A stretch of 64,000 nucleotides of DNA. Source: Desulfopila sp. IMCC35006. GTDB lineage: Bacteria > Desulfobacterota > Desulfobulbia > Desulfobulbales > Desulfocapsaceae. Under the pieces are notes generated by a model. It worked only from the letters and a program-made list of their open reading frames with translations, made no database searches and was not told where the DNA came from. Within the stretch, counting starts at the first letter, position 1. Each line of letters starts with the position of its first letter. The DNA lies in contig NZ_SWCM01000014.1 in assembly GCF_005116645.1 (NCBI RefSeq), positions 62,001 to 126,000 on the forward strand, given 5' to 3'. The position numbers and the translations under genes were made by a program. This document shows positions 18,172-26,887 of the stretch, one piece after another.

Positions 18172-18594
18172 CTACTGTCTGAGAACCCTGAAGACGGAAT
18201 CCACCGCGCGATATATATCAAGATCATCGCCAAATATATCCTGAATAGCCGGATGTTCTATGAGGTCTTCAACTATATACTGGGTGAAATACAGGCTGAC
18301 AACATTCGGATCCTGTGCGATGGTTCGAACAGGGGCAATTTTCATCTGCAGTTCGAACTCTTCGATATAGCCAAGCTTGTTGAGCTGATTTTCAAAGGCT
18401 TCCCGTAACGCCGAGACCGATGTTGTTTCAATAATTTCTCTGTCGATCAAACGTTGAACAAGTTTTGCAGCGAATTCCGGAGCGTGATCTTTTGCTTTCA
18501 TAAACATTTTCCGGCGCTCTTGCTCCCGTTTTCGATCAATGGTCCGGATAGTTTTGTCTGTTGTTCTGTTTGGGCTGATATTTACTTTGGCCAT
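18172..18594 (-). CDS. Conserved-looking hypothetical protein, coupled to radical SAM gene
   Basis: I do not recognise this 140-residue protein. It is soluble, with a basic Lys/Arg-rich N-terminus (about residues 1-35) and then mostly helical sequence without cysteines or known motifs. Its TAG stop is immediately followed by the ATG of the radical SAM gene. The zero-base junction suggests coupled translation and a shared function, perhaps as partner or substrate adaptor, though that is inference. Confidence 0.65.
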   Translation of the reverse strand: MAKVNISPNRTTDKTIRTIDRKREQERRKMFMKAKDHAPEFAAKLVQRLIDREIIETTSVSALREAFENQLNKLGYIEEFELQMKIAPVRTIAQDPNVVSLYFTQYIVEDLIEHPAIQDIFGDDLDIYRAVDSVFRVLRQ

Positions 18595-19079
18595 TCAATT
18601 CTCCATATAGTTGTCATCTCCGCCAGGAAGATGGGACCGTAGATTTTTCGCTATGGTTACCATGGACGAACTTTCCAGCTGCAAGAGGCACTGGAAAGAG
18701 CATATCTCAGCATGTATTGTGAGATTGCCATATATCAAGGTAAGCACAGTTGCTTTATAATCCGAATATATAATAATCACTAGCGTAAATTTGCCTTCGG
18801 GACGCTAAAGTTACCAGGTGACAGCTGATCAGGTGAGAATGCCGTTGCTTAATGCCCGCCCGGTTTTATGCATTCTTCCGAGACAGTCGAATCTGCGGCT
18901 GGTTATTTTTTGTTAGATCCCCTCCTGGAATACAAAAAATCAGTTGATTTTCTTGTATATGTTTGTATGCTTGATCGCTTATTCAATGGAAGTGAGAGGG
19001 ATCTCTCACGGCAATTGGTGTTGATGTTAACTGGAGTAGGGTTGTAAATTTAATTAAGGATCTTTTGGAGGTTCTTGCC
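18595..19079. other. 485-bp divergent intergenic region before pal
   Basis: No gene is supported. The right half holds a good sigma-70-like promoter (separate entry) and a perfect 7-bp hairpin GTGAGAG/CTCTCAC at 18992-19009 within the expected pal leader. The left half is A/T-rich and should contain the promoter of the minus-strand operon starting at 18594. A 61-codon minus-strand frame at 18595-18780 lacks family resemblance and a ribosome site. Confidence 0.5.
18944..18971 (+). promoter_or_regulatory. Putative sigma-70 promoter of pal-skp
   Basis: TTGATT at 18944-18949 and TATGCT at 18966-18971 are separated by 16 bases. Transcription would start near 18978, giving a leader of about 100 nt with a stable hairpin at 18992-19009. 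Confidence 0.45.
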
Positions 19080-19598
19080 ATGGTAGGTAAAGTAAAAGTA
19101 ATGTTGCCCGTGTTGTTGTGTGTTTCTGTTATGACCCTGTCCGGTTGCGGTTCGAAAAAACAGACCGATCAGGCGTTGCAGACAGAAAAAAAAGGTGATG
19201 CAATGGGTACCGAAGAATCGCTTGATTCAAAGTCTCTCGGAATTGGTGAGGGCCGCACGACTGAAGGAATGCTTCCGGTCTATTTTGATTTTGATTCTTC
19301 TGATATCCGTAAGGACCAGGTCGCCCGTATCCAGGTGAACGCTGAATTTATCAATACGAATCAGAAGGGCTACGAAGTTAGAATTGAAGGAAACACCGAT
19401 CCTCGTGGTACCAATGAATACAATATGGCTCTTGGCGAACGACGTGCATTGAGCGCCAAAAAATACCTGATGAATTTAGGTGTGGATGAAGCCAAACTTA
19501 CCACCGTAAGCTATGGTGAGGAGAGATTGTTGCTGCAAGGCAATGATGAAATGTCCTGGGCTCAGGACCGTCGTGATGATTTTGTTGTAGTTCAGTAG
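19080..19598 (+). CDS. pal: Peptidoglycan-associated lipoprotein (OmpA family)
   Basis: The 172-residue protein has a lipoprotein signal with lipobox LSGC (modified Cys near residue 23) and an OmpA-type peptidoglycan-binding domain from about residue 70. The domain contains VYFDFDSSDI and the diaminopimelate-binding pattern IEGNTDPRGTNEYNMALGER. It anchors the outer membrane to murein in the Tol-Pal system, though no tol genes are visible here. The ATG at 19080 has GGAGG nine bases upstream. The skp gene follows 37 bp later. Confidence 0.93.
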   Translation: MVGKVKVMLPVLLCVSVMTLSGCGSKKQTDQALQTEKKGDAMGTEESLDSKSLGIGEGRTTEGMLPVYFDFDSSDIRKDQVARIQVNAEFINTNQKGYEVRIEGNTDPRGTNEYNMALGERRALSAKKYLMNLGVDEAKLTTVSYGEERLLLQGNDEMSWAQDRRDDFVVVQ

Positions 19599-19635
19599 TT
19601 CTTTGACGTTTTTATTCAATATTTCGGAGACAATA

Positions 19636-20166
19636 ATGGCATCTCAAAGAAACCTGTTGGCAGGTTTGATTTTTGTATTTGCTTTTTTTACTGCAAACAG
19701 TTGTTTTTCTGCCGATCTGAAGATAGGTATCATGAACGTTCAGAAAATCATTATTGAGTGTGATGCGGGAAAAGCTGCAAAGGGTCGCTTTGATACCAAA
19801 ATGAAGCAGCTGCAATCCTCCTTCAAGGGTGAGGAAGAAGCGCTCAAAGCGCTACAGGCCGAGATAAAGAAAAAAAGCTCCGCCTGGAGTGAAGAGAAAA
19901 AAGCTGAAAAGGTTCGTGAGTTTCAGAAAAATGGCCGGGAACTTCAGGCCAAAACTGAAGATGCTCGTTTTGAAATGAAAAAATTGCAGGACAAGGAGCT
20001 TGAACCGATTCTTAAAGCTCTTGAGGAAGTCGTGAATAAGTTTGGTAAGGATAACGGCTACACTGCAATAATGGATGGAAAAAACGGTGTTGTTTATTTC
20101 GATCCTTCAGTTGATGTCAGTGATATTATTGTTAAAAAGTTGAATGCAGCGTTAGCAAAAAAATAG
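19636..20166 (+). CDS. skp: OmpH/Skp-family periplasmic chaperone
   Basis: The 176-residue protein has a cleavable signal peptide (hydrophobic core LLAGLIFVFAFF, probable cleavage after CFSA), then the Skp opening KIGIMNVQKIIIECDAGKA. A long charged helical hairpin follows (about 50-125), and the C-terminal half returns to the trimerisation core (DNGYTAIMDGKNGVVYFDPS). Skp trimers hold outer-membrane proteins in transit through the periplasm. CGGAGA lies before the ATG at 19636. It is downstream of pal and followed by a hairpin terminator. Confidence 0.92.
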   Translation: MASQRNLLAGLIFVFAFFTANSCFSADLKIGIMNVQKIIIECDAGKAAKGRFDTKMKQLQSSFKGEEEALKALQAEIKKKSSAWSEEKKAEKVREFQKNGRELQAKTEDARFEMKKLQDKELEPILKALEEVVNKFGKDNGYTAIMDGKNGVVYFDPSVDVSDIIVKKLNAALAKK

Positions 20167-20200
20167 CTTCCTTGCTTATTTTATTGCGGTGATCGTTTAC

Positions 20201-20235
20201 AAAACGATGTAGAGGGAATCCTTCTACATCGTTTT
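20201..20235 (+). terminator. Intrinsic terminator after skp
   Basis: A perfect 13-bp stem (20201-20213 with 20223-20235) with a 9-base loop ends in TTTT, followed by GTTGTTT. The A-run on the left side makes some activity on the other strand possible. It separates pal-skp from the yicC operon. Confidence 0.8.
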
Positions 20236-20269
20236 GTTGTTTATAGAGTCTGCATAAAGGGTAGAAAGA

Positions 20270-21151
20270 ATGACGATAAAGAGTATGACCGGTTTTGGCC
20301 GGGGGGAGCTGGAAAAAAATGGCAGGGTCTGGACTGCCGAAATCCGGTGTGTCAATAACAGGTATCTTGATCTGAAAATGAAACTGCCCCGAGGCTACAC
20401 CCCGCTGGAAGAAAAAATACGTAAAATGGTTGCGGAGACTCACCTGCGCGGCAGGGTCGACCTGATGCTGTCGGTGAGCGGTGATTTTTCGGATCTGCAG
20501 GAAGTTAAAGTAAATATGGCCCTGGCCGGTGGATATCGGGATGCATTGCAGGCCCTGTCGGCGGAATTTGGTCTGGTGAGTGAAATCACTCCGCAGATAT
20601 TAGCCGCCTACCCTGAAGTATTGATACGAGAGCAACAGGACGAAGATTTAGCGATAGTCTGGGAGATGGTGGAAAAAGTTGTTGCAACGGCTTTGCAGAA
20701 TTGCGATACGATGAGGTGCCAGGAAGGGAAGACACTGGCGGAAGATCTCACTGGGCGGTTGCAGTTTTTTGAAAAAACGATTGGGAGTATCGAAAAAAGC
20801 ATCCCGGAATTACTGGAACAAAGACAGAAGAATCTCCAGGAGAGACTTGATAAATTGTTAGCGAATGTTCAACTCGATCCAGCTCGTCTTGCTCAGGAAG
20901 TAGCCGTTATGGCCGATAAAACAGATGTCACCGAAGAAATTGTGCGATTGCGCTGCCATATCAGTCAGTTTACTCTTTTTCTCACCGAGGAAAGCGGTAT
21001 CGGCAGAAAGCTTGATTTTCTGATTCAGGAATTTCTGCGGGAGGTCAATACCCTCGCCTCGAAGATCAACGACGCGGCTGTGGCTCATCTCACCGTTGAT
21101 TTAAAGAGTGAATTGGAAAAAATGCGCGAGCAGGTACAAAATATCGAATGA
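20270..21151 (+). CDS. yicC: YicC/YloC-family endoribonuclease
   Basis: The 293-residue protein has the family opening MTGFGRGE with the following EIRCVNNRYLDLKMKLP. The conserved C-terminal domain includes the GRKLDFLIQEFLREVNTL and helix DLKSELEKMREQVQNIE patterns. YicC proteins are endoribonucleases; E. coli YicC degrades the small RNA RyhB. The order yicC-remA-gmk is conserved in many Firmicutes and Desulfobacterota. The gap to remA is 128 bp. Confidence 0.93.
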   Translation: MTIKSMTGFGRGELEKNGRVWTAEIRCVNNRYLDLKMKLPRGYTPLEEKIRKMVAETHLRGRVDLMLSVSGDFSDLQEVKVNMALAGGYRDALQALSAEFGLVSEITPQILAAYPEVLIREQQDEDLAIVWEMVEKVVATALQNCDTMRCQEGKTLAEDLTGRLQFFEKTIGSIEKSIPELLEQRQKNLQERLDKLLANVQLDPARLAQEVAVMADKTDVTEEIVRLRCHISQFTLFLTEESGIGRKLDFLIQEFLREVNTLASKINDAAVAHLTVDLKSELEKMREQVQNIE

Positions 21152-21279
21152 GCCGGAGACTGGTTTGGCGGTAAAAGAGTGGTTACAGATTGAGAGAGTA
21201 CAATTCGAAAATCCAATAAAAACTCAAAACAGGTCAACCATTATCGCCAGGTAATAATAAATTGACTTTATGGTGCGTG

Positions 21280-21582
21280 ATGCATTTACTCAACGTAGGG
21301 TTTGGTAATACAGTCATAGTGGAAAAGATTATCGCCGTTATTAATACCGGCTCTTCTCCCGCCCGTAAACTGAAAGAGGCTGCGAAAATGGATGGCAGGC
21401 TTATTGATGTGACTGAAGGGAGAAGGACGAGATCGATTCTGGTCATGGAATCAAACCATATTATTCTTTCTTCGGTCCAACCTGATACCATCAGCCAGAG
21501 AATGCTGGCCCTGCAGACGGGCCAGAATCTGGCCGAATATTTTGGACAGCACAAAACCTCAGCAGCAGTGGAGCAGATATGA
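21280..21582 (+). CDS. remA: RemA-family regulator (DUF370)
   Basis: The 100-residue protein begins LLNVGFGNTVIVEKIIAVI and contains SSPARKLKEAA and GRRTRSILVMESNHIILSS, which define the RemA/DUF370 family. In Bacillus subtilis RemA is a DNA-binding activator of biofilm matrix genes; elsewhere its role is unknown. The ATG at 21280 was chosen because it starts the conserved domain; frames further upstream add unrelated residues. It overlaps gmk by four bases (ATGA), indicating translational coupling. Confidence 0.88.
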   Translation: MHLLNVGFGNTVIVEKIIAVINTGSSPARKLKEAAKMDGRLIDVTEGRRTRSILVMESNHIILSSVQPDTISQRMLALQTGQNLAEYFGQHKTSAAVEQI

Positions 21583-22193
21583 CCGTCGGAAGGCTGTTTG
21601 TAGTTTCCGCACCATCCGGTGCGGGGAAGACTACTTTACTCAAACGGGTAATGGCCGAAATTCCCGGCCTGGTATTTTCCATCTCTCACACTACCCGAAG
21701 CCCGAGACCCGGGGAGCAGGACGGCGTCGATTATCACTTTGTATCACGGGGAGAATTCCTCAGTATGATCGATCAGGGACTGTTTCTTGAATATGCTGAT
21801 GTGCATGATAATCTCTATGGTACGAGCATTGGCGCCATCGGTGCACAGCTCGAAGAAGGGCTGGACGTTATCCTTGATATCGATGTGCAGGGAGCGGCAA
21901 TCCTCCGCTGGAAAAAACAACTCGAGGCGACGCATATTTTTATCTCGCCGCCCAATCTCACCGAACTTGAAAGAAGACTGCGCGGTCGGGGGACAGAGAG
22001 CGAGGAGAAAATCCAGCTGCGCCTGAGAAATGGTGCAGTCGAGATGCGTGCTGCTTCGGAATACGAATATCTTATCATCAACGAAAATATTGACGAGGCC
22101 GCACATCTTCTGGCGTCAATTATCTTGGCAGAAAGGGCCAGAGCGCACCGGCTGCCATCCGGTAAACCCATCAGCAAGAGAGTATTCACATGA
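21579..22193 (+). CDS. gmk: Guanylate kinase
   Basis: The 204-residue protein has the P-loop SAPSGAGKTTL near residue 10 and the GMP-binding segment SHTTRSPRPGEQDGVDYHFV. The later ILDIDVQGA and lid sequences are at normal positions for a full-length guanylate kinase. It phosphorylates GMP to GDP. It overlaps remA at the start and rlmB at the end by four bases each, so yicC-remA-gmk-rlmB reads as one operon. Confidence 0.96.
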   Translation: MTVGRLFVVSAPSGAGKTTLLKRVMAEIPGLVFSISHTTRSPRPGEQDGVDYHFVSRGEFLSMIDQGLFLEYADVHDNLYGTSIGAIGAQLEEGLDVILDIDVQGAAILRWKKQLEATHIFISPPNLTELERRLRGRGTESEEKIQLRLRNGAVEMRAASEYEYLIINENIDEAAHLLASIILAERARAHRLPSGKPISKRVFT

Positions 22194-23008
22194 AAAGACA
22201 AGGCGGTGGGCAAAAGCAGGGTGCAGAGAAAAGTATTCGATTAAGTGAGGATCTCCTCTGGGGAGTTCATCCTGTTTTTGAAGGATTGGCCAAAGAACCG
22301 GACCGTTTCACGGAAATCATCCTGCAAAAAGACAAACGGGGCACAAAAATTGAAGAGATAATCGACCTTGCCCGGCAGCGGAATGTGAAGATCACCTTTG
22401 TTGAATCTTTACGTTTGACGGGTGAGGAGAGCGCCCAGGTTCGTCATCAGGGGATAGTTGCCCGAATGAGTCAGACCCCGCTCGTTGCTTTAGATGAGCT
22501 GGTGGTGAAGTTGAAAGGCCGTATCGATGCTGGCGAAAACCTGCGTCTGATGGTCTGTGATTCTCTCCAGGATCCGCATAATCTCGGGGCAATCATCCGT
22601 TCCGCCCTGGCCGCTGGAGCTGCCGGAGTTATCGTAACCCGGGAGCGTTCCGCCCCGCTTGGGGGGACCGCGGCAAAGTCGTCTGCCGGGGCCATGTCGC
22701 ATATCGATATCTGTCAGGTAACCAACCTGGTGAATGCATTAAAGGTGCTGAAAAAGGCTGGTTTCTGGATATTTGGGGCAGTGAAGGATGCGGAAGCCCA
22801 ATCTCTTTATCAAACGGACCTGTCCATGCCCGCCTGTCTGGTAGTAGGCAGTGAAGGCAAAGGTATCCGGCCACTGGTCAAAAAAGAGTGCGATGTACTC
22901 CTCTCAATTCCGATGGCGGGCACTCTTGACTCGCTCAACAGTTCTGCTGCCGCTGCCATCATTCTTTTTGAGGCCAGGCGACAGGATCTGTCGTCTGCTG
23001 CCGGGTAA
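22190..23008 (+). CDS. rlmB: TrmH-family 23S rRNA (guanosine-2'-O-)-methyltransferase RlmB
   Basis: The 272-residue protein has an N-terminal RNA-binding domain (LLWGVHPVFEGL, about 15-90) and a C-terminal SPOUT domain with the TrmH motifs: CDSLQDPHNLGAIIRSA, LVVGSEGKGIRPLV and IPMAGTLDSLNSSAAAAI. The family methylates G2251 of 23S rRNA using SAM. Its ATG overlaps the gmk stop by four bases. A basic N-terminal tail of 20 residues precedes the domain. Confidence 0.93.
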   Translation: MKRQGGGQKQGAEKSIRLSEDLLWGVHPVFEGLAKEPDRFTEIILQKDKRGTKIEEIIDLARQRNVKITFVESLRLTGEESAQVRHQGIVARMSQTPLVALDELVVKLKGRIDAGENLRLMVCDSLQDPHNLGAIIRSALAAGAAGVIVTRERSAPLGGTAAKSSAGAMSHIDICQVTNLVNALKVLKKAGFWIFGAVKDAEAQSLYQTDLSMPACLVVGSEGKGIRPLVKKECDVLLSIPMAGTLDSLNSSAAAAIILFEARRQDLSSAAG

Positions 23009-23126
23009 GAGTACCACCCGATAGGATCGATCGGAAATCATCAATTGACGGTGTCTGGCCAGCTCGACGCCTGCATCATGATTCTGGCCCGGACAATCGG
23101 GCCTGTATTGCCCTTTTCAGGCAAGC

Positions 23127-23321
23127 CTATATGCTGTCCATGTGTTGTTCCCTGTACTCCCTGACTGTTTCCTGATTGACAAAGTTTCTTATCTGGCTGA
23201 GACAGTCTTCGTCCCTGCAGACTTTGGGCATTATTTCCGTCAGAACCTCTGTAATCAATCGTTTCTGTTCGGTCTCTCCGAGATTCAGTACCGCACTTTT
23301 CACTTGTTCAAAGGTCATCAT
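23127..23321 (-). CDS. Small hypothetical protein
   Basis: This 64-residue protein is soluble, helical and rich in Glu/Arg, with two cysteines (KVCRDEDCL). I do not recognise it. The evidence that it is real is a good ribosome site, CAAGGAG, six bases before the ATG at 23321, and the conserved-looking opening FEQVKSAVLNLGETEQKRLI, which resembles short helical proteins common in Deltaproteobacteria. It stands alone between rlmB and nap. Confidence 0.6.
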   Translation of the reverse strand: MMTFEQVKSAVLNLGETEQKRLITEVLTEIMPKVCRDEDCLSQIRNFVNQETVREYREQHMDSI

Positions 23322-23712
23322 TGTTTTTCTCCTTGGCACTTTGTGCCGGCTACTTTCCTGTTGTTACGCAAAGATAATTTTTTATGGTACTTGACCCATT
23401 TTGCTGGAGGCATGCAAAGAACGCCCGTAAAAATGGTAGAGGAGGTCTCCCGGCGCTTCACTCCTTGCCGTTGCGTACATCATGCCGGGATGTCATTGGC
23501 TAAACTATACGTATTGTGCTTGACCAGATCAATAGCACGGGGTAAAACGCTGATAATACGTTATTTTGTTTAGCTATTGGCGGTCGAGGGGGGGGCTTTG
23601 TCAACTCACATAAATATCTTGCTGGAAGAGAATGGCGAAGTTAGTATGTCAGGCAGAGGTGTCGGGTCGTCGGGGAAATAGAGAATGGTACGGGAACCTT
23701 TCAAGGAGGTGT
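23322..23712. other. 390-bp region before the nap cluster
   Basis: No gene is supported here. The region should hold the nap promoter. At 23519-23531 TTGACCAGATCAA resembles an FNR/CRP dyad (TTGA...TCAA), but the spacer is one base short of the consensus. GATAATACG at about 23550 could be a -10 element. A run of eight guanines occurs near 23587-23596. Confidence 0.4.
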
Positions 23713-24102
23713 ATGGTGAAAAATCAGAGAGGAATACACTATGCAGGTTTTGCACTGGTCATACTGGGGACAGTGTTGCTGTCCGTCTCGGTGATGGCCG
23801 GTGACAAGAAGAAAGATGTCCATCCGGAACTGTCTGGACAGGAGATGCTGATCGCCTGTGCCGATTGCCATCGGGAGGCAACCCCTGAGATTGAAAAAGA
23901 ATGGTATGGATCGGTGCATGGTATTGCAATGGTCAAATGTTATCAGTGTCACGGTACCTATGGCGATTTTATGATAACACCGGACCGGCAGACCTGTGCT
24001 ACCTGTCATCTCGACATGCTGGAAAAATGCCCCAAGGACAAACCATGCTGGGAGTGTCATATTCCCCATTCATTTAAGGTGAAAAAGAAGGCAACCAGTT
24101 GA
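23713..24102 (+). CDS. napM: NapM-like tetraheme cytochrome c
   Basis: The 129-residue protein has a Sec signal peptide (hydrophobic core GFALVILGTVLLSVSV, cleaved after VMA) and exactly four CXXCH haem-attachment sites: CADCH, CYQCH, CATCH and CWECH. It would be a small periplasmic tetrahaem cytochrome. In Desulfovibrio desulfuricans the same position before napA is held by NapM, a tetrahaem cytochrome that passes electrons to the nitrate reductase. AAGGAGG precedes the start; the ATG at 23713 is very close to it, so the GTG at 23716 may be used instead. The gene begins the cluster. Confidence 0.85.
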   Translation: MVKNQRGIHYAGFALVILGTVLLSVSVMAGDKKKDVHPELSGQEMLIACADCHREATPEIEKEWYGSVHGIAMVKCYQCHGTYGDFMITPDRQTCATCHLDMLEKCPKDKPCWECHIPHSFKVKKKATS

Positions 24103-24127
24103 ACCTACCGAGAAGGAGGAGATTGCA

Positions 24128-26515
24128 ATGACACAAACAAGGCGTGATTTTATAAAAAAGGCGGCTGCGCTTTCGGCTGCGTCCTATGTGAGCATGAATC
24201 TGCCGATCGACAAAATCAATCTTGCCCGGGCCGACGAGGGGGTTGTCTGGCATCGCGGCAGTTGTCGTCTGTGCGGCGTTGGCTGCCGGGTTGAACTGGG
24301 CGTTAAAGACGGCGTACCGATGGGATTGCGCGGGGTGGCCGAGTCACGGACCAATTTCGGCTATGTCTGTATGAAAGGCACGTATTTCTGGAAATGCATG
24401 CGGCATCCGGACCGTTTGACCAAGCCGCTGTACCGCGCGAAAAAAAGTGATGCCTTCAAAGAAATATCCTGGGATAAGGCGCTGGATATAGCGGCCGACC
24501 AATTTGCCAGGGCGCATAAGGCTGGTGGGGGAGATGCCGTGGCCTATTATGGCTCCGGGCAGTCGTTGACTGAAGAGACCTATCTCTTCCAGAAGATTAT
24601 GCGCGGCGGGTTACAGTCAAACAATGTTGAAGGTAACCCAAGACTTTGCATGGCCAGTGCCGCTGCGGGATATCTCAGCTCTTTTGGTGCCGATGAGCCT
24701 ATCGGCGGCTATGCCGATTTTGAAAAAGCCCATTGTTTCTTTATAATCGGCTCCAATACCGCTGAGGCCCATCCGGTTCTCTTTCGGCGAATTATGCGCC
24801 GAAAACTCGATAATCCGAATACCGTCAAGGTCATAAACATCGATCCGAGAATTTCCCAGACATCGAGAATTGCCGATATGCATCTGCAGTTCATGCCGGG
24901 AACCGACCTTGCGCTGCTCAATGCCATGGCCAATGTCATCATGGAAGAAAAGCTCTACGATGCAGAGTTCGTCAAGAACTATGCGACGTTTCGCAAGGGA
25001 GAAGCTGAACAGACAACCCTGGAGGATTTCAAGGCGCAGGTCGCAAAATACACCCCGGAGATGGCCGCAAAGGTATGCGGCGGAACCTTCAAAGCCGATG
25101 ATATCAGGACGATAGCCCGCTGGTTTGCCAAGTCCAAAGGAACCGTCAGTCTCTGGACAATGGGGCTTAATCAGCGCAAGCGTGGGGTCTGGGCCAATAA
25201 TCTGGTGCATAACCTGCATATTATTACCGGGCAGTTGGTAAAAGACGGGGCCGACAGCCTGTCCCTCACCGGCCAACCCAATGCCTGCGGCGGTGTTCGC
25301 GAGGGAGGCGGGCTCTGTCATATTCTCCCCGGCCATCGGCCGGTGGAAAATGAGAAGCTGCGCCGGCAGGTTGAGGCGGCCTGGGGCGTTCCCGAAGGCC
25401 GTATCCCGGCCGCACCGGGGCTGCATACCATGGCCATGTTCAGCGCAATAAACGAAGGAAAGATCAAGGCCATCTGGATTAACTGTACCAGTCCTGCGCA
25501 GAGTCTGCCAAACTGTACTCTCTACAATAAAGGTATGGACAGAGACGATGTCTTTATTGTCTGCACCGATATTTTTCCAACCCTCACCACCCAGAAGGCC
25601 AACCTGGTGTTACCGGCCTCGTTTCATTTCGAGAAAACCGGGGTCTATGGCTGTACTGAACGGCGTTCTCAATTGACCAGAAAGGCCATCGACTCGCCGG
25701 GGGAAGCGAGAGCGGAAGTCTGGATCGTTCGGGAATGGGCACGCAGGCTGGCAGAGAAAATGAACGATCCGGTCATTGCCCAGTGTATTAAGCCGTTTGA
25801 AGGATTGACAGAAGGGTATGAACTTCCCAAAGCGATCTGGGATGAATACACCCAGAAATTGACGGCCGGCAGAGACAACGATCTGCGTGGAGCGACCTAT
25901 GCCGTGCTTGAAAAAATGGCCGATGGTGTGCAATGGCCCGCGCCGACCGAGGAATTTGCCCTGACCGGCGGGACGGTGAAAAAATTCGTCAAAGGTCGGG
26001 ATCCGATGGCCACCACCGAATCCAGGAATGATCTTCCCTATCAGTTTTATGGCGCAGCCCATCCTGATCGTACCCTGTGGATATGGTTGCGCGAGCAGGC
26101 TGATCCGGAAGAAATGCCGGATGCGGAATATCCTTTCTACCTTTCTACCGGTCGAATTATTGACCACTGGCACACCATGTCGATGACCGGCCGTATTCCT
26201 GAACTGCTTCGCGCCAACCCGTATGCCTATGTCGAGGTGAATCCGAAAGATGCCGATCGGCTGGGCATCAAGCCAGGGGATATGGTGGAGATAAAGTCAC
26301 GACGCGGCGTCAATCTGCTGCCGGCCAAGGTCTATGCCGGTCCGGTTGAAGGCATGGTTTTTGTTTACTGGCATGACCAGCATCCTGATCGGATGATCAA
26401 CAAGGTTACCAAGGATGGTATTGATCCGGGTTCGAAAGAGCCGGAGTTCAAAATATGTGCGGTTCAAGTGAAACGGGCCTCGGATCCGAAACCATTGGAG
26501 CCGTATATCGTCTGA
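24128..26515 (+). CDS. napA: Periplasmic nitrate reductase catalytic subunit NapA
   Basis: The 795-residue protein starts with a twin-arginine signal (RRDFIKKAAALSAASYVSMN). The N-terminal [4Fe-4S] site is CRLCGVGC with the fourth Cys in GYVCMKG. The Cys of NPRLCMASA is positioned as the molybdenum ligand, as in NapA. The bis-MGD-binding domains continue to a C-terminal molydopterin-dinucleotide-binding domain (YLSTGRIIDHWHTMSMTGR). It reduces nitrate to nitrite in the periplasm. It is slightly longer than the monomeric D. desulfuricans enzyme. napM lies 25 bp upstream and napD 69 bp downstream. The close NapA relatives for arsenate or selenate use different ligand contexts, so NapA is well supported. 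Confidence 0.92.
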   Translation: MTQTRRDFIKKAAALSAASYVSMNLPIDKINLARADEGVVWHRGSCRLCGVGCRVELGVKDGVPMGLRGVAESRTNFGYVCMKGTYFWKCMRHPDRLTKPLYRAKKSDAFKEISWDKALDIAADQFARAHKAGGGDAVAYYGSGQSLTEETYLFQKIMRGGLQSNNVEGNPRLCMASAAAGYLSSFGADEPIGGYADFEKAHCFFIIGSNTAEAHPVLFRRIMRRKLDNPNTVKVINIDPRISQTSRIADMHLQFMPGTDLALLNAMANVIMEEKLYDAEFVKNYATFRKGEAEQTTLEDFKAQVAKYTPEMAAKVCGGTFKADDIRTIARWFAKSKGTVSLWTMGLNQRKRGVWANNLVHNLHIITGQLVKDGADSLSLTGQPNACGGVREGGGLCHILPGHRPVENEKLRRQVEAAWGVPEGRIPAAPGLHTMAMFSAINEGKIKAIWINCTSPAQSLPNCTLYNKGMDRDDVFIVCTDIFPTLTTQKANLVLPASFHFEKTGVYGCTERRSQLTRKAIDSPGEARAEVWIVREWARRLAEKMNDPVIAQCIKPFEGLTEGYELPKAIWDEYTQKLTAGRDNDLRGATYAVLEKMADGVQWPAPTEEFALTGGTVKKFVKGRDPMATTESRNDLPYQFYGAAHPDRTLWIWLREQADPEEMPDAEYPFYLSTGRIIDHWHTMSMTGRIPELLRANPYAYVEVNPKDADRLGIKPGDMVEIKSRRGVNLLPAKVYAGPVEGMVFVYWHDQHPDRMINKVTKDGIDPGSKEPEFKICAVQVKRASDPKPLEPYIV

Positions 26516-26584
26516 GTAAGCCAGGTGCAGCAGGTGAAATATCGCCTGCTGTACCCCTGATGAATCCCCTGCCGAGGAGTAGTC

Positions 26585-26887
26585 ATGCCGATTAGTGGAG
26601 TTGTCATCGCCAGCCTGCCAAGCGAAACAAACGACGTCTTACGATTTCTCGCCACCCTCAGCCAGGTTGAAGTTCACGGCGCGGACGAAAAAGGCAATAT
26701 TGTCGCCGTACTGGAAACTGAATCCTCCGATGAGATGGAAAAAATTATCGATCGAATCAGCAGGGACCAAAACGTCCTCCATGTCGGACTGACCTATCTC
26801 AATGCCGAAGACGAGGCGGAACGCATTATCCAAGGCGAAGAACCAGCAAGACCGTTCGGATTTCGCAAGCCGTCAGGAACCACATAG
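26585..26887 (+). CDS. napD: NapD-family Tat-signal chaperone
   Basis: The 100-residue cytoplasmic protein has the NapD ferredoxin-like fold pattern: ISGVVIASLP at the N-terminus, EVHGADEKGNIVAVLE in the middle and VLHVGLTYLN near the end. NapD binds the twin-arginine signal of NapA and delays export until the cofactor is inserted. GAGGAG lies upstream. Its stop codon overlaps the GTG start of napG by one base. Confidence 0.9.
   Translation: MPISGVVIASLPSETNDVLRFLATLSQVEVHGADEKGNIVAVLETESSDEMEKIIDRISRDQNVLHVGLTYLNAEDEAERIIQGEEPARPFGFRKPSGTT

Noticed and set aside
18595-18780. 61-codon minus-strand frame upstream of the hypothetical/radical SAM pair
   Set aside because: It has no clear ribosome site and probably covers the promoter of that operon.
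23519-23531. FNR/CRP-like site TTGACCAGATCAA before nap
   Set aside because: The spacer between the TTGA and TCAA half sites is five bases rather than the six of the consensus, so I did not list it as a feature.
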